DNA of 64,000 bases from Allochromatium vinosum DSM 180 (lineage in GTDB: Bacteria; Pseudomonadota; Gammaproteobacteria; Chromatiales; Chromatiaceae): positions 907,154 through 971,153 of the forward strand of contig NC_013851.1 of assembly GCF_000025485.1 (NCBI RefSeq), given 5' to 3'. Position numbers and translations under genes: made by a program. This document shows, piece by piece, positions 1 to 9,660 of this stretch. The notes below the pieces were generated by a model. The model had not been told where the DNA came from and did no database searches. It worked only from the letters and a program-made list of their open reading frames with translations. Position 1 is the stretch's first letter; each line of letters opens with the position of its first letter.

Positions 1-1
1 G

Positions 2-493
2 GCCTTCTATGCCATGTCGACCTTCGAGGGGCCGGTGATGGCGCTCAAGAGCGTCAACGCGCTCTCGCATTACACCGACTGGACCATCGGCCATGTGCAC
101 TCGGGCGCGCTCGGCTGGGTGGCCGGGATCTCGATCGGCGCCATCTACCATCTGATGACGCGGCTCTATCACACCGAGATGTTCTCCGAGCGCCTGATCA
201 ACCTGCATTTCTGGACCGCGACCATCGGCACCGTGATCTACATCGTCGCCATGTGGGTGTCCGGGATCATGCAGGGGTTGATGTGGCGCGCCTATGACGA
301 GTACGGCACCCTGGCCTATACCTTCGTCGAGTCGGTCGATGCCATGCATCCCTATTACGCCATGCGCGCCGTCGGCGGCATGCTGTTCCTGTTCGGCGCG
401 GCGGTGATGCTGTTCAACGTGCTCATGACCGTGCGCAAATCCGTCGTCGAGGGTCGCCTGCAACAGGCGCGCGCCCTCCCGGCCATGGCCTGA
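2..493 (+). CDS. ccoN: cbb3 cytochrome c oxidase catalytic subunit CcoN, C-terminal part
   Basis: This is the 3' part of the gene for the catalytic, proton-pumping subunit of the cbb3 oxidase, an inner-membrane heme-copper oxidase with high oxygen affinity. The reading frame is open from base 2, before the first visible ATG at 14, so the start lies outside the window. The visible 163 residues begin with the [10 protein letters not shown] segment typical of CcoN and contain the motif [10 protein letters not shown], whose HxH pair corresponds to the paired heme b / heme b3 ligands of the family. About four hydrophobic helices follow. ccoO begins 17 bases after the stop. Identity is secure; only the missing N-terminus limits the description. 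Confidence 0.95.
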   Translation, partial: AFYAMSTFEGPVMALKSVNALSHYTDWTIGHVHSGALGWVAGISIGAIYHLMTRLYHTEMFSERLINLHFWTATIGTVIYIVAMWVSGIMQGLMWRAYDEYGTLAYTFVESVDAMHPYYAMRAVGGMLFLFGAAVMLFNVLMTVRKSVVEGRLQQARALPAMA

Positions 494-510
494 AGCGGGA
501 GACCGAACAC

Positions 511-1311
511 ATGAGCAATAGACCCAAGGTTCGTGTCAAGAGCATTCAGGAATGGATGGAGGTCAACATCTGGGCCCTGCTGATCGCCACCGCGCTGGTG
601 CTTTCGGTGGGCGGACTGGTCGAGATCGTGCCCCTGTTCTATCTGAAGGGCACGATGGAGCACAACGCTTTCCCCGAGATCGTCTGGGACAAAGCGGGCA
701 AGGAACCCATCGTCACGTTCGATGAGACCGGCAAGGAGCAGTGGAACTGGCAGCCGGGCGACGGGGTGCGTCCCTACACGGCGCTGGAGCTGGCCGGACG
801 CGACATCTATCAGCGCGAGGGCTGCTATCTCTGTCATTCGCAGATGATCCGGCCCTTCCGCGACGAGAAGGAGCGCTACGGGCATTATTCGCTTGCCTCC
901 GAATCCATGTTCGACCATCCCTTCCAATGGGGCTCGAAGCGGACCGGCCCGGATCTGGCGCGCGTCGGCGGCAAGTATTCCGACGACTGGCAGCGCCGGC
1001 ATCTGTACGATCCGCGTTCGTTGGTGCCTGAGTCGGTGATGCCCAGCTATCCCTGGCTCGACGAGACGGCGGCTGATCCGGACATGTCGCTGCGGGTGTT
1101 CGGCTTCACGCTCTGGCCGGCCGGCACCGGCTCGCGGATGCAGCGTCACATGCGGGGAATGCAACAGGTCGGCGTGCCCTATACGGAGGCCGACATCGCC
1201 GCCGCCGAGTTCCTGCTCGACGGCAAGACCGAGATGGACGCCCTGGTGGCCTATCTCCAGGTGCTCGGCACCATGGTCAAGCTCGATGACGCCAAGGCCT
1301 ATCGTGAATAG
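511..1311 (+). CDS. ccoO: cbb3 oxidase monoheme cytochrome c subunit CcoO
   Basis: CcoO passes electrons from CcoP to the CcoN heme-copper centre. The 266-residue protein has one N-terminal membrane anchor (about residues 15-50), and the rest is periplasmic. The single heme c site is CYLCH, followed directly by [10 protein letters not shown] and then the block [25 protein letters not shown], here cut to its key words [16 protein letters not shown], which is highly characteristic of CcoO. The length is somewhat above the roughly 200-240 residues common in the family; the extra residues lie before the heme motif. The start ATG at 511 has GGGAGA upstream. It follows ccoN and overlaps the likely ccoQ start, as expected for one operon. 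Confidence 0.96.
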   Translation: MSNRPKVRVKSIQEWMEVNIWALLIATALVLSVGGLVEIVPLFYLKGTMEHNAFPEIVWDKAGKEPIVTFDETGKEQWNWQPGDGVRPYTALELAGRDIYQREGCYLCHSQMIRPFRDEKERYGHYSLASESMFDHPFQWGSKRTGPDLARVGGKYSDDWQRRHLYDPRSLVPESVMPSYPWLDETAADPDMSLRVFGFTLWPAGTGSRMQRHMRGMQQVGVPYTEADIAAAEFLLDGKTEMDALVAYLQVLGTMVKLDDAKAYRE

Positions 1312-1522
1312 CCTCATCGAGTATTTCGCGACCGACTGGGAGGCGATGACGGTCAACGACTGGATCGGCACCATCCTGACCGTCGTTATCTTCCTGCTGA
1401 TGATCCTGGCCTATTTTCAGGTCTTTCGTCCCAAGAACCGGGAGTCGCTCGAATCCAGGAAGCACATCCCGTTCGAGGACGAGGACGACGCGCCCTCCGG
1501 AGATCACGATGGCCGACCATAA
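1304..1522 (+). CDS. ccoQ: cbb3 oxidase small subunit CcoQ
   Basis: This small membrane protein stabilises the interaction of CcoP with the CcoNO core. It has one transmembrane helix ([18 protein letters not shown]) followed by a short charged cytoplasmic tail ending in an Asp/Glu-rich stretch. Position between ccoO and ccoP supports the call more than sequence, because CcoQ proteins are poorly conserved. The start is uncertain: GTG at 1304 has an AAGG six bases upstream and gives 72 residues; ATG at 1286 in the same frame would overlap ccoO by 26 bases; ATG at 1346 has GGGAGG too close for normal spacing. The gene overlaps ccoO by 8 bases and ccoP by 14, suggesting translational coupling. 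Confidence 0.85.
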   Translation: MNSLIEYFATDWEAMTVNDWIGTILTVVIFLLMILAYFQVFRPKNRESLESRKHIPFEDEDDAPSGDHDGRP

Positions 1523-2408
1523 TCCCTTTCCAGGCGAGAACAACACTGGGCATGTCTGGGACGACAACATCCGCGAGCTGAAAAATCCGCCGCCGCGCTG
1601 GTGGATGCAGGGGTTCTGGCTGTCGATCCTGTGGGTCATCGGCTATTCGATCCTCTATCCGACCTGGCCGGTCGGTGACGAGCCGACGCCCGGCGTCCTC
1701 GGCTGGAGCCAGATCAAAGAATACGAACAGGGCGTCGAGCGTATCGAGGCCAAGCGCGCTCAGTTCGAGGATCGGATTCGCGATATGACAGCCGATCAGA
1801 TCCTGGCCGATCCGGGGTTGAAGCAATACACATTAGCCTCGGCCAAGGTGCTGTTCGGCGACAACTGCGCGGCCTGTCACGGCAGCGGCGGGCAGGGCAA
1901 TCCGGGCTATCCGGTGCTCGCCGACGACGACTGGCTCTATGGCGGCACCACGGCCAAGCTCACCGAGACCATCACGGGCGGGCGTCAGTCGCTGATGCCG
2001 GCGCACAAGACCATGCTCACCGAGCCGGAGGTCGATACGCTCGCGCACTGGGCGGTCGCGATGGCGGAGACCGGCGGCGAGGGCGGCAGCGAGGCCGGCT
2101 GGAACCTGTTCCGGACCAAGGGGTGCGTGGCCTGTCATGGTCAGACCGCGAATGGGCATGTGGTCGACCTGCCCAATGGCGATTTCATCGGCGTGGGGGC
2201 GGCGAATCTGCGCGACGGCATCTGGCGTTTCGAGCCGGGCGGCTATGAGAGCGCGCGTCACACCATCCTGTATGGCGTCAATCAGAAAGACGCCCCCGAA
2301 AGCCGAAGCGCCGTGATGCCCGCTTTTGCCGAGCCGGCAGGCAAACTCAGCGCGCAGGACATCAAAAAGCTGGTCGTCTATGTCCATTCGCTCGGTGGCG
2401 GGATGTGA
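1509..2408 (+). CDS. ccoP: cbb3 oxidase diheme cytochrome c subunit CcoP
   Basis: CcoP accepts electrons from soluble cytochromes and passes them to CcoO. The 299-residue protein starts with the family signature around GHVWDDNIRELKNPPPRWW and one transmembrane helix (about residues 33-55). Two periplasmic cytochrome c domains follow, with heme motifs CAACH (about residue 120) and CVACH (about 202). The Met axial-ligand regions SLMPAHK and AVMPAF come after each. The start ATG at 1509 lies inside the end of ccoQ. The gene completes the structural set ccoNOQP and is followed nine bases later by ccoG, so the structural and assembly genes are probably co-transcribed. Confidence 0.96.
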   Translation: MADHNPFPGENNTGHVWDDNIRELKNPPPRWWMQGFWLSILWVIGYSILYPTWPVGDEPTPGVLGWSQIKEYEQGVERIEAKRAQFEDRIRDMTADQILADPGLKQYTLASAKVLFGDNCAACHGSGGQGNPGYPVLADDDWLYGGTTAKLTETITGGRQSLMPAHKTMLTEPEVDTLAHWAVAMAETGGEGGSEAGWNLFRTKGCVACHGQTANGHVVDLPNGDFIGVGAANLRDGIWRFEPGGYESARHTILYGVNQKDAPESRSAVMPAFAEPAGKLSAQDIKKLVVYVHSLGGGM

Positions 2409-2417
2409 CGTCTGGAT

Positions 2418-3866
2418 GTGACCCAATTGAATACCGATCCTGAATCGACCGCGCCGGTCTCGGTCGACGCGCTCTATGCCGAGGCCGACGATTGGCATGT
2501 CAATGCCGGCGGCCAGACCATCCATGCCAAGCGGATACCCGGTCGCTGGCGCACCATCAAGTGGGCCATGGCCTCGGTGTGGCTGATCTATCTGCTCGGT
2601 CCCTATCTGCGCTGGGACGACCGGCAGGCGGTGCTGTTCGACATCCCGAATCGCCAATACCATCTGTTCTCGGTCACGGTGCTGCCGCAGGACTTCTGGA
2701 TGCTGTCGCTGCTGCTGCTGTTCTTCGCCATCCTGCTGGCGGTGATGACGGCGCTCGTCGGGCGCGTCTGGTGCGGGTTCTTCTGCTTCCAGACCGTTTG
2801 GACCGATGTCTTCACCTGGATCGAGGAGCGGCTGGAGGGTCCGCCGGCGGCGCGTCGCAAGCTCGACGCGGCGCCGATGAGTCGCGAAAAGCTCAAACTG
2901 CGCGCGATCAAGCATGGTCTGTGGCTCCTGATCGGCTTTCTGACCGGATTCAGCTTCGTGGCCTGGTTCACCGACGCGCCGACGCTGTGGTGGACTTTCT
3001 TCACCGGTCAGGCCAATGGCGCGGCCTATGTCACGGTCGCGCTCTTCACGGCCGGTACCTATGTCCTGGCCGGATTCCTGCGCGAGCAGACCTGTTTCTG
3101 GCTCTGTCCCTATGCGCGCATCCAGGGCGTGATGCTCGACCGCTCGACCATCGTGCCGACCTATGACGAGCGGCGCGGCGAGCCGCGCGGTCGGGTCAAG
3201 CGCGAGGATGAAGGCGAGCGAACGACGGGCGATTGCGTCGACTGCAATCAGTGTGTGGCGGTCTGTCCGACCGGGGTCGACATCCGGCGCGGTCAGCAGG
3301 AGGGCTGCATCACCTGTGCGCTCTGTCTCGATGCCTGCGATCAGGTCATGGACAAGGTCGGTCGGCCGCGCGGGCTCATCCGCTATGCCTCGCTGGATGA
3401 ACTCGAAGGACGTCGCACCAGCCCGTTGTGGCTCAGGCCGCGGGTCTGGGTCTATGTCCTCATCCTGGGGCTGTCGCTGTCCGGCATCCTCTATGGCCTG
3501 ACTTCGCTCGACCCGCTCGAACTGCGGGTGCTGCACGAACGCGCGCCGCTGTTTGTGCTCCAGAGCGATGGCTCGATCCAGAACAAATACACCCTCAAGA
3601 TTCTCAACAAGACCCATGAGCCGCTGGCCGTGACGATCCGCGCTACGGGGCATGAGTCACTGACGCTCGCCGGTGCCGAACAACCGATCGCGACGGCACC
3701 GGGCGGCGTGACGCCGGCGACCGTTTTCGTCCGCATTCCGCGCCAGGCGCTCGAGGCCGAACAGCAGCCGATCGTCTTTCGAATCGAGGCCGAGCGAACG
3801 ACGGGCGAGCCGGCCGTGACCGAGCGTGAGAGCGTCTTCGTCGGCCCCAGACCGCGCTCCGATTGA
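2418..3866 (+). CDS. ccoG: Cytochrome c oxidase accessory protein CcoG (FixG/RdxA type)
   Basis: CcoG is a membrane-bound iron-sulfur protein with a cupric reductase role in supplying Cu(I) to cbb3 oxidase. The 482-residue protein has several transmembrane helices (about residues 50-70, 90-115, 165-190, 195-215 and 345-365). Two ferredoxin-type cysteine clusters lie in the loop between them: CVDCNQCVAVCP and CITCALCLDAC. Upstream CxxxC pairs (RVWCGFFCFQT, CFWLC) are also typical of the FixG family. A C-terminal immunoglobulin-like FixG domain (about 370-482) follows the last helix. The start is a GTG at 2418; no ATG in frame lies near. It follows ccoP by nine bases. Confidence 0.94.
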   Translation: MTQLNTDPESTAPVSVDALYAEADDWHVNAGGQTIHAKRIPGRWRTIKWAMASVWLIYLLGPYLRWDDRQAVLFDIPNRQYHLFSVTVLPQDFWMLSLLLLFFAILLAVMTALVGRVWCGFFCFQTVWTDVFTWIEERLEGPPAARRKLDAAPMSREKLKLRAIKHGLWLLIGFLTGFSFVAWFTDAPTLWWTFFTGQANGAAYVTVALFTAGTYVLAGFLREQTCFWLCPYARIQGVMLDRSTIVPTYDERRGEPRGRVKREDEGERTTGDCVDCNQCVAVCPTGVDIRRGQQEGCITCALCLDACDQVMDKVGRPRGLIRYASLDELEGRRTSPLWLRPRVWVYVLILGLSLSGILYGLTSLDPLELRVLHERAPLFVLQSDGSIQNKYTLKILNKTHEPLAVTIRATGHESLTLAGAEQPIATAPGGVTPATVFVRIPRQALEAEQQPIVFRIEAERTTGEPAVTERESVFVGPRPRSD

Positions 3867-3903
3867 GCGGCGGAAACTCTCAGCCACACGAGGCCCAGCA
3901 CCG

Positions 3904-4431
3904 ATGATGACCCACATCCAAGCCCGTCTCCAGGCTCATCTCCAGCCCAACGCGGCCCTGCGCAATCCCTGGGTGCTCGGCTGGATCGGGCTCATCGTCG
4001 CGGTGCTGGCCGTCAATCTGGTCATGGTCTATCTGGCCTTCGCGACCAATCCGGGGCTGGTCAACGCCGATTACTACGAGCGTGGGCGGAACTATGAGCG
4101 CACCGTCCTGACCCGTCAGGCACGCGATCCGGGCTGGCTGATCCGGGCCGACATCCCGGCGTCGCTGCACGCCGGTCAGACCGAGTTCATCCGCGTCTTC
4201 TTCGTCGACAAAGCCGGTCAGCCGGTCGATCCCGAGGCCGTGACCTTCCACGCCTACCGGCCCTCGGATGCCGCGCGCGACTTCACCCTGACCATGAACC
4301 GTGAGGATCGCGGGCGCTATGTGGTGGAGACCGCCTTTCCGCTGAAAGGCGTGTGGGACACGCTCATCAGTGCACGTCTGGGTGAGGACGAGTTCAGCGT
4401 CAGCGAGCGTCTCACGGTCGGGGCGCGCTAG
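3904..4431 (+). CDS. ccoH: cbb3 oxidase assembly protein CcoH (FixH)
   Basis: CcoH is a small membrane protein needed for stable assembly of cbb3 oxidase. With the ATG at 3904 it is 175 residues long, has one N-terminal transmembrane helix (about residues 27-50) and a periplasmic FixH domain. The signature NPGLVNADYYERGRNYE after the helix is the strongest family marker. An in-frame longer reading to 3826 would run into the end of ccoG and gives a low-complexity start, so I reject it. GAGG lies about ten bases before the chosen ATG. The stop at 4431 is three bases before the GTG start of ccoI. Confidence 0.92.
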   Translation: MMTHIQARLQAHLQPNAALRNPWVLGWIGLIVAVLAVNLVMVYLAFATNPGLVNADYYERGRNYERTVLTRQARDPGWLIRADIPASLHAGQTEFIRVFFVDKAGQPVDPEAVTFHAYRPSDAARDFTLTMNREDRGRYVVETAFPLKGVWDTLISARLGEDEFSVSERLTVGAR

Positions 4432-4434
4432 CGG

Positions 4435-6927
4435 GTGGAGGAAGAGCACTGTTTTCACTGCGGTCTGCCGATCGCCGCCGGTGCGCGCGAGACGGCTGAG
4501 ATCGCCGGCACCGAGTGCGCCTTCTGCTGCACCGGCTGCAAGTCGGTCTGTCTGGCCATCCATGCGGCGGGGCTGGAAGGCTTCTACCGCCGCACGCCTG
4601 AAGGCGCCCTGCTCGGTCCGCCGCCCGAGCCGCCCAAGAATCTCACCCTCTTCGATCTGGACGCGGTGCAGGAGGAATTCACCGACGTCGCTGCCGAGGA
4701 CCGCGAGATCAATCTGCTGGTCGAGGGTATCCACTGCGCGGCCTGTGTCTGGCTGATCGAGCGCGGACTTCAGTCGCTCCCCGGCGTCGAGGAGGCACGG
4801 GTCAATCTCACCGGACGCCGGTTGCGGGTACGCTGGGACAACGGACGGCTCCAGCTTTCGCGCATCCTGCGTCGGCTGGCCGATCTGGGCTATGCCGCCA
4901 CGCCCTTCGATCCGGATGCCTCCGAAGGCGCCATCGCGCGCGAAAATCGCGCCCTGTTGTTCCGGCTCGCCTGGGCCGGATTCGCCATGATGAACCTGCT
5001 GTGGATCTCGATCGCGCTCTACAGCGGGGCGGACCAGGGCGAGTTCCGCGAACTCTTCCACTGGCTCGGCTTCCTGCTCGCTACGCCGACCATCCTCTAT
5101 TCGGGCGCGCCCTTCTACCGGGGCGCCTGGTCGGGGCTACGTTCGGGCCATCTGAGCATGGATCTGCCGATCGCTATCGGGGTCAGTGTCACCTATGGCT
5201 ATTCGCTCTATGTGACGCTCGGCGGCTCCGAGATCGGCGCGGTCTACTGGGACACAGTGGTCAACTTTCTGTTCGTGATCCTGGTCGGGCGCTATCTGGA
5301 GGCGATCTCGCGCCGACGCGCGGTGGCGGCCACCCAACGGCTGTTCGATCTTCAACCCAGGGTCGCGACCCGACTCCAGGACGACGGCGGCGAGACGGTC
5401 GTGCCGATCCGCTCGCTCGTCGTCGGTGAACGGGTGCTGGTGCGTCCCGGCGAGCGCATCCCGGTCGATGGCGAGATCCTGGACGGAGGCAGCGGTGTGG
5501 ACGAGTCGATGCTGACCGGCGAGTCGCGCCCGGTCCCCAAAACGGCGGGCGATCGGGTCTCGGCCGGCACCATCAATGGGGCAGGGGTGCTCCGGGTCCG
5601 GGTCACGGGGCTGCTCGCCGAGACCACGCTCGGGCGCATCATCCGGCTGGTCGAGGAGGCGCAGGCGAGTCGTGCGCCCATCCAGCGTCTGGCCGATCGC
5701 ATCGTGCCCTGGTTCGTCGCCGCGACCCTGGGGCTGGCGGCGCTGACCTTCGTGCTCTGGGTCCAGGTCGATCTGGAGCGCGCACTGACCGCGGCCACCG
5801 CCGTGCTCATCATCACCTGTCCCTGCGCCTTTGGACTGGCCACGCCGATGGCGATCGCGGTCGCTTCCGGCGTGGGCGCGGCACGCGGCATCCTGATCAA
5901 GAACGGGGCGGTGCTGGAGCGGCTGTCGAGCATCCGCCATCTGGTCTTCGACAAGACCGGCACCCTGACCGAGGGGCGCCCGGCCGTGGTGGCGATCGCC
6001 GGGGCTGGAGCCGATTGGCGCCCGCTCGACCCCGAATCGCCGGTGCTGACCGACGAACAGCGCGCCGACCTGCGTCTGATCGGCGCGCTGGAGCGACTGT
6101 CTGAGCATCCGGCGGCGACGGCGGTGCTGGATCTATGCGAACGAGCCGGGATCGATCCGGGTGGCCTGACGGTGGAAGCGGTCGAGGTCGAACCGGGCCT
6201 GGGCATCGCCGGGCGGGTCGCGGGCCGCGCCTTGGTCATCGGCCGCGCGGAATGGCTCACGTGTCAGGGGATCGCGCTGCCATCCGATCCCGAGTCGAAC
6301 ACGGAACCGGACAGCCGGATTCTCTGCGCCATCGACGGCCGTCTGACCCTGCGGTTGGGGGTGGCGGATCAGCTGCGTCCAGGCGCTGAATCAGTCGTTG
6401 CGCGTCTGCGCGCTCAGGGACTTCGCGTCACACTGCTGACCGGCGACCGGCGTACGGCCGCCGAACGCATCGCCGGACGGCTCGGTTCGATCGAACTGAT
6501 CGCTGAGGTATTACCTGAGGACAAGGATCGCGTCATCGACGACCTCCAGCGTGCCGGCGAGCCTGTCGCCATGGTCGGCGACGGCGTCAACGACGCCCCG
6601 GCCCTGGTGCGCGCCGATGTCGGTATCGCCATGGGCAGCGGCACCGATGTCTCCATCGCCAGCGCCGATATCGTGCTCATGTCGAGCGAGCTGGAGCGGG
6701 TGCTGGAAGCGTCCGAGCTCTCGCGCCGCACCCTGACCACCATCCGCCAGAACATCGCGCTATCGATCCTCTACAATCTGGTCATGGTGCCGCTGGCCAT
6801 GGCCGGCGTCGTCACACCGCTGATCGCGGCCGTCTCCATGCCGCTGAGCAGTCTGGCCGTGATCGGCAACTCGGCGCGTCTCGGCGCGCGCTTCAAGTCC
6901 TCCGATTCGCATCATCCAACACGCTGA
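4435..6927 (+). CDS. ccoI: Copper-translocating P1B-type ATPase CcoI (FixI)
   Basis: CcoI is the P-type ATPase that exports Cu(I) across the inner membrane for the CuB centre of cbb3 oxidase. The 830-residue protein begins with the CcoI-specific cysteine-rich region ([16 protein letters not shown]), then a heavy-metal-associated domain with HCAAC near residue 100. Eight predicted helices follow. The ion-path motif TCPCAFG is near residue 462, the phosphorylation motif DKTGTLTEG near 505 and GDGVNDAP near 715. The start is GTG at 4435, three bases after ccoH. The cysteine-rich N-terminus and the neighbours separate it from the general copper exporter CopA. Confidence 0.95.
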   Translation: MEEEHCFHCGLPIAAGARETAEIAGTECAFCCTGCKSVCLAIHAAGLEGFYRRTPEGALLGPPPEPPKNLTLFDLDAVQEEFTDVAAEDREINLLVEGIHCAACVWLIERGLQSLPGVEEARVNLTGRRLRVRWDNGRLQLSRILRRLADLGYAATPFDPDASEGAIARENRALLFRLAWAGFAMMNLLWISIALYSGADQGEFRELFHWLGFLLATPTILYSGAPFYRGAWSGLRSGHLSMDLPIAIGVSVTYGYSLYVTLGGSEIGAVYWDTVVNFLFVILVGRYLEAISRRRAVAATQRLFDLQPRVATRLQDDGGETVVPIRSLVVGERVLVRPGERIPVDGEILDGGSGVDESMLTGESRPVPKTAGDRVSAGTINGAGVLRVRVTGLLAETTLGRIIRLVEEAQASRAPIQRLADRIVPWFVAATLGLAALTFVLWVQVDLERALTAATAVLIITCPCAFGLATPMAIAVASGVGAARGILIKNGAVLERLSSIRHLVFDKTGTLTEGRPAVVAIAGAGADWRPLDPESPVLTDEQRADLRLIGALERLSEHPAATAVLDLCERAGIDPGGLTVEAVEVEPGLGIAGRVAGRALVIGRAEWLTCQGIALPSDPESNTEPDSRILCAIDGRLTLRLGVADQLRPGAESVVARLRAQGLRVTLLTGDRRTAAERIAGRLGSIELIAEVLPEDKDRVIDDLQRAGEPVAMVGDGVNDAPALVRADVGIAMGSGTDVSIASADIVLMSSELERVLEASELSRRTLTTIRQNIALSILYNLVMVPLAMAGVVTPLIAAVSMPLSSLAVIGNSARLGARFKSSDSHHPTR

Positions 6928-6937
6928 GCGTCTCACG

Positions 6938-7162
6938 ATGGAAGTCATCTATGGTCTGATCCCCGGAATGCTGGTTCTGGGGCTCGCGGCGGTCGCCGTG
7001 CTGTTCTGGGCGGCGCGTAGCGGTCAGTTCGACGATCTGGAAGGCGACGGGCAGCGTCTCCTGCTCGATGAAGACGAGGTCCAGGATCGCGACTCGAGCG
7101 ACTCTCATCGCCAGTCCGGCGCCGGGTCCGAGACCCGCCCCGATGGCCAGTCGCCCGATTGA
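6938..7162 (+). CDS. ccoS: cbb3 oxidase maturation protein CcoS
   Basis: CcoS is a short membrane protein required for heme and copper incorporation into CcoN. It has 74 residues with one N-terminal helix (MEVIYGLIPGMLVLGLAAVA), then WAARSGQFDDLEGDGQRLL, a highly conserved CcoS segment in which the protein continues with an acidic patch. The C-terminal 25 residues are polar and probably disordered. It starts ten bases after ccoI and closes the ccoNOQP-GHIS cluster. The next gene starts 110 bases downstream and has an unrelated function. Confidence 0.93.
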   Translation: MEVIYGLIPGMLVLGLAAVAVLFWAARSGQFDDLEGDGQRLLLDEDEVQDRDSSDSHRQSGAGSETRPDGQSPD

Positions 7163-7272
7163 AGCCAATCAGATGCACGCCTGCAACGGGGCGGCTACAA
7201 TCATAAGTGTCATAACAGGGAGCGCATTGAACCAGGAACCCCATTTTGTTTCCAATCAAGCCGGTGGCTCCC

Positions 7273-8928
7273 ATGTGGAAGAATCTCACCATCCGCGCCC
7301 GGCTCGCCGTCACAGCCATCCCGGGTATCCTGCTGATCGGTGCCGCGCTGGTCCTGATCGCCTATCTCACGGCGTCTTCCATGGTCGAAACGCTCGTACA
7401 TCAGACGTTGCTCACCAAGGTCGATGGCGATCTGCGCGCCACCAGGCTCTATCTCTCGCGTGACTTCGGTCAACTGAGTCTCCAGAGCGGCAAGCTGGTC
7501 GACGCCCAGGGTCGCTCGGTCGAGGGAAACACAGCGATGCCCGATGCCATCAGCCGTGACCTGGGTCTGCTCTTCAGTCTCTTTGCCCGTGATGGCGCGA
7601 ACTTCGTCCGGGTTGCCACCAGTGTGCGCACTGCTGACGGGCAGCGTCAGCTCGGTACCCGGCTCGGCGCGTCGAGCGCGGCCCATGATCCACTGATGCA
7701 GGGCGAGCGCTATGTGGGCGAATCCGATGTGTTGGGTGAGCCGCACCTGACGGCCTATGAACCCGTGTTCGATGCAGCCGGTCAGGTGGTCGGCGCCTTC
7801 GGACTCGGCATCCCCAAGACACAGGCTGTAGCCATCGTCGCCAGGGGCATGGCCGAGATGGTGCTTGGGATGAGCGTGGCGCTCCTGGTAGTGGTCGCCG
7901 TCGGTATCCTGGGTATCCTTGGAATAGCGCGTATGATCACCGGCCCTATCCGTCAGGTCACAGCCAGCTTGCGTGAAATCGCCGAAGGCGAGGGTGATCT
8001 CAGGCAGCGACTGAACGCCGAGGGCAACAACGAGCTGGCCGAGTTGGCGCGAACCTTCAACCGCTTCGTCGAACGCATCCACGAGATGGTCAAGGAGAGC
8101 GCCGGTGTCTCGACGCATCTGGCCTCGGCGGCCGAGGAGCTGTCGCTTACCAGTGGCGAGACCAGCGAACAGGTGCGCATGCAGCTCTCCGAGACCGATC
8201 AGGTCGCCACCGCCATCCATGAGATGACGGCCACGGTCGAGGAGGTCGCGCGCCATGCCGCCGATGCCGCACGCGCCGCCCAGGAAACCGACCGCGAGGC
8301 TGAGGCCGGTTCCCAGGTCGTCGAGCAGGCTATCGTCGCCATCGAGGCGCTCGCCAGTGAAGTCGAGTCCGCCGGCCAGGTCATCGCCCGCCTGTCGGAC
8401 GACAGCCGCGAAATCGGTGCCGTGCTCGACGTGATCCGCGGCGTGGCGGCCCAGACCAATCTGCTGGCCCTGAACGCCGCGATCGAGGCCGCGCGCGCCG
8501 GTGAGCAGGGGCGCGGCTTCGCCGTGGTCGCCGACGAGGTGCGGACGTTGGCCAGTCGCACTCAGGATTCGATCCAGGACATCCAGGGCAAGATCGAGCG
8601 CGTACAGTCCGGTTCGGCCGGGGCGGTGGCCGTCATGGATCAGGGGCGCGTCCGGGCCGGCGAGGGCGTGGCCCAGGCGCGTCAGGCCGGTGCGTCACTG
8701 CGGGCCATCGCCGCCGCCATCGCCCGCATCAATGACATGAACACCCAGATCGCGAGTGCGGCCGAGGAACAATCGGCCGTGGCCGAAGAGATCAACCGCA
8801 ACATCCAGTCGCTGTCCCAGAGTGTTGGGCAGATCGCGGATGGGGCGACACAGGCGGCCGCCGCCAGCGGCGAACTGGCCAGGCTTGCGGCGAGTCTTCA
8901 GAATAGCTCGGGGCGATTCAAGATATGA
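7273..8928 (+). CDS. Methyl-accepting chemotaxis protein with periplasmic Cache domain
   Basis: This is a transmembrane chemoreceptor that would control CheA through the cytoplasmic signalling tip. From ATG 7273 it has 551 residues: helix one (about 9-33), a periplasmic Cache-like sensing domain (about 35-185, with RVATSV and YVGESDVLGEPHLTAYEPV segments typical of Cache_3/Cache_2 receptors), helix two (about 195-218), a HAMP domain, and a long signalling domain with the conserved tip sequence around LNAAIEAARAGEQGRGFAVV. A TTG at 7246 in frame would add nine residues, but the ATG has GGTGG at good spacing. The ligand cannot be read from sequence. No che genes are next to it. Confidence 0.93.
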   Translation: MWKNLTIRARLAVTAIPGILLIGAALVLIAYLTASSMVETLVHQTLLTKVDGDLRATRLYLSRDFGQLSLQSGKLVDAQGRSVEGNTAMPDAISRDLGLLFSLFARDGANFVRVATSVRTADGQRQLGTRLGASSAAHDPLMQGERYVGESDVLGEPHLTAYEPVFDAAGQVVGAFGLGIPKTQAVAIVARGMAEMVLGMSVALLVVVAVGILGILGIARMITGPIRQVTASLREIAEGEGDLRQRLNAEGNNELAELARTFNRFVERIHEMVKESAGVSTHLASAAEELSLTSGETSEQVRMQLSETDQVATAIHEMTATVEEVARHAADAARAAQETDREAEAGSQVVEQAIVAIEALASEVESAGQVIARLSDDSREIGAVLDVIRGVAAQTNLLALNAAIEAARAGEQGRGFAVVADEVRTLASRTQDSIQDIQGKIERVQSGSAGAVAVMDQGRVRAGEGVAQARQAGASLRAIAAAIARINDMNTQIASAAEEQSAVAEEINRNIQSLSQSVGQIADGATQAAAASGELARLAASLQNSSGRFKI

Positions 8929-8977
8929 TTTCAACTCAGCTGTCGCGAATGATCGCTCGTACAGGAGGATGCCATCC

Positions 8978-9271
8978 ATGCTGACCAATGACGAACGCCG
9001 GGGATTCCGGCGTCTGGAGACCGAGACCGATGTCACCATCACCCGCCTCACGACGGGTGAGTCCATGACCGCCAGCCTGATCAACCTGAGTGCCTCGGGA
9101 TGCGCCTTTCGCTCCGATCGGCCGATCGCGCCGGATGAAGACCTGGAGATCCTGGTCCTCAGTCCGAACCCGAAGATCGAGCCGTTGCGTCGGCGCGCGC
9201 GCGTGGCCCGCGTGACCCAGGATGATGAGGGGCGGCTGATCGCGGTCGAGTTCGTGCTCGATCAGGATTGA
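8978..9271 (+). CDS. Single-domain PilZ protein, probable c-di-GMP binder
   Basis: This is a 97-residue protein formed almost entirely by a PilZ domain, which binds cyclic di-GMP. The N-terminal binding motif RRGFRR (two overlapping RxxxR) and the NLSASG motif (D/NxSxxG) are both present. AGGAGG lies nine bases before the ATG at 8978; the ATG at 8969, in frame, touches that Shine-Dalgarno sequence and is therefore unlikely. It lies 49 bases after a chemoreceptor gene, so a role in motility or surface behaviour is a reasonable inference, but the partner it regulates is unknown. Confidence 0.88.
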   Translation: MLTNDERRGFRRLETETDVTITRLTTGESMTASLINLSASGCAFRSDRPIAPDEDLEILVLSPNPKIEPLRRRARVARVTQDDEGRLIAVEFVLDQD

Positions 9272-9321
9272 GGACTCGCGCGCGTTCGTGCCTGTCGTGT
9301 CCGCTTGCAACCAGTCCTGCC

Positions 9322-9552
9322 ATGCGTCACTTCTATTTCAGCCTGAACATTTCGCGCACCGAGTATCTGCGTTATTACCAGGGTTCGGCGGCGCGCGTGG
9401 TCGTGCGCGCCCATGACGGGCGCACACTGTCCATTCCGGCGATCAACCTGCGTCAGTTCGTCACCCATGCCGGTATCCAGGGTCGGTTCCGCGCCACGAT
9501 CGATCAGAACAATCGACTGGTCTCACTGGAGCACCAAGTGGGTATTGTATGA
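9322..9552 (+). CDS. Small DUF2835 family protein
   Basis: This 76-residue protein starts at ATG 9322 (MRHFYFSLNISRTEYLRYYQ) and matches the DUF2835 pattern: aromatic start, the RYYQGSAARVVVRAHDGR segment, then PAINLRQFVTHAGIQGRF and a C-terminal VSLE. The family is found in gammaproteobacteria and has no established function. The frame is open upstream to 9268, but those residues lack similarity. It follows the PilZ gene by 50 bases and precedes nadE. I would not assign a function. Confidence 0.8.
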   Translation: MRHFYFSLNISRTEYLRYYQGSAARVVVRAHDGRTLSIPAINLRQFVTHAGIQGRFRATIDQNNRLVSLEHQVGIV

Positions 9553-9660
9553 ACTCAACCCGGATGGAGTAGGCGTCCCATCCATCGGTCGGTCACTCGG
9601 AGAGTCTGGCTAGATCCGGCTCCATTGATCAACCTCCATCGCATTACTGGAGCCGCGAAC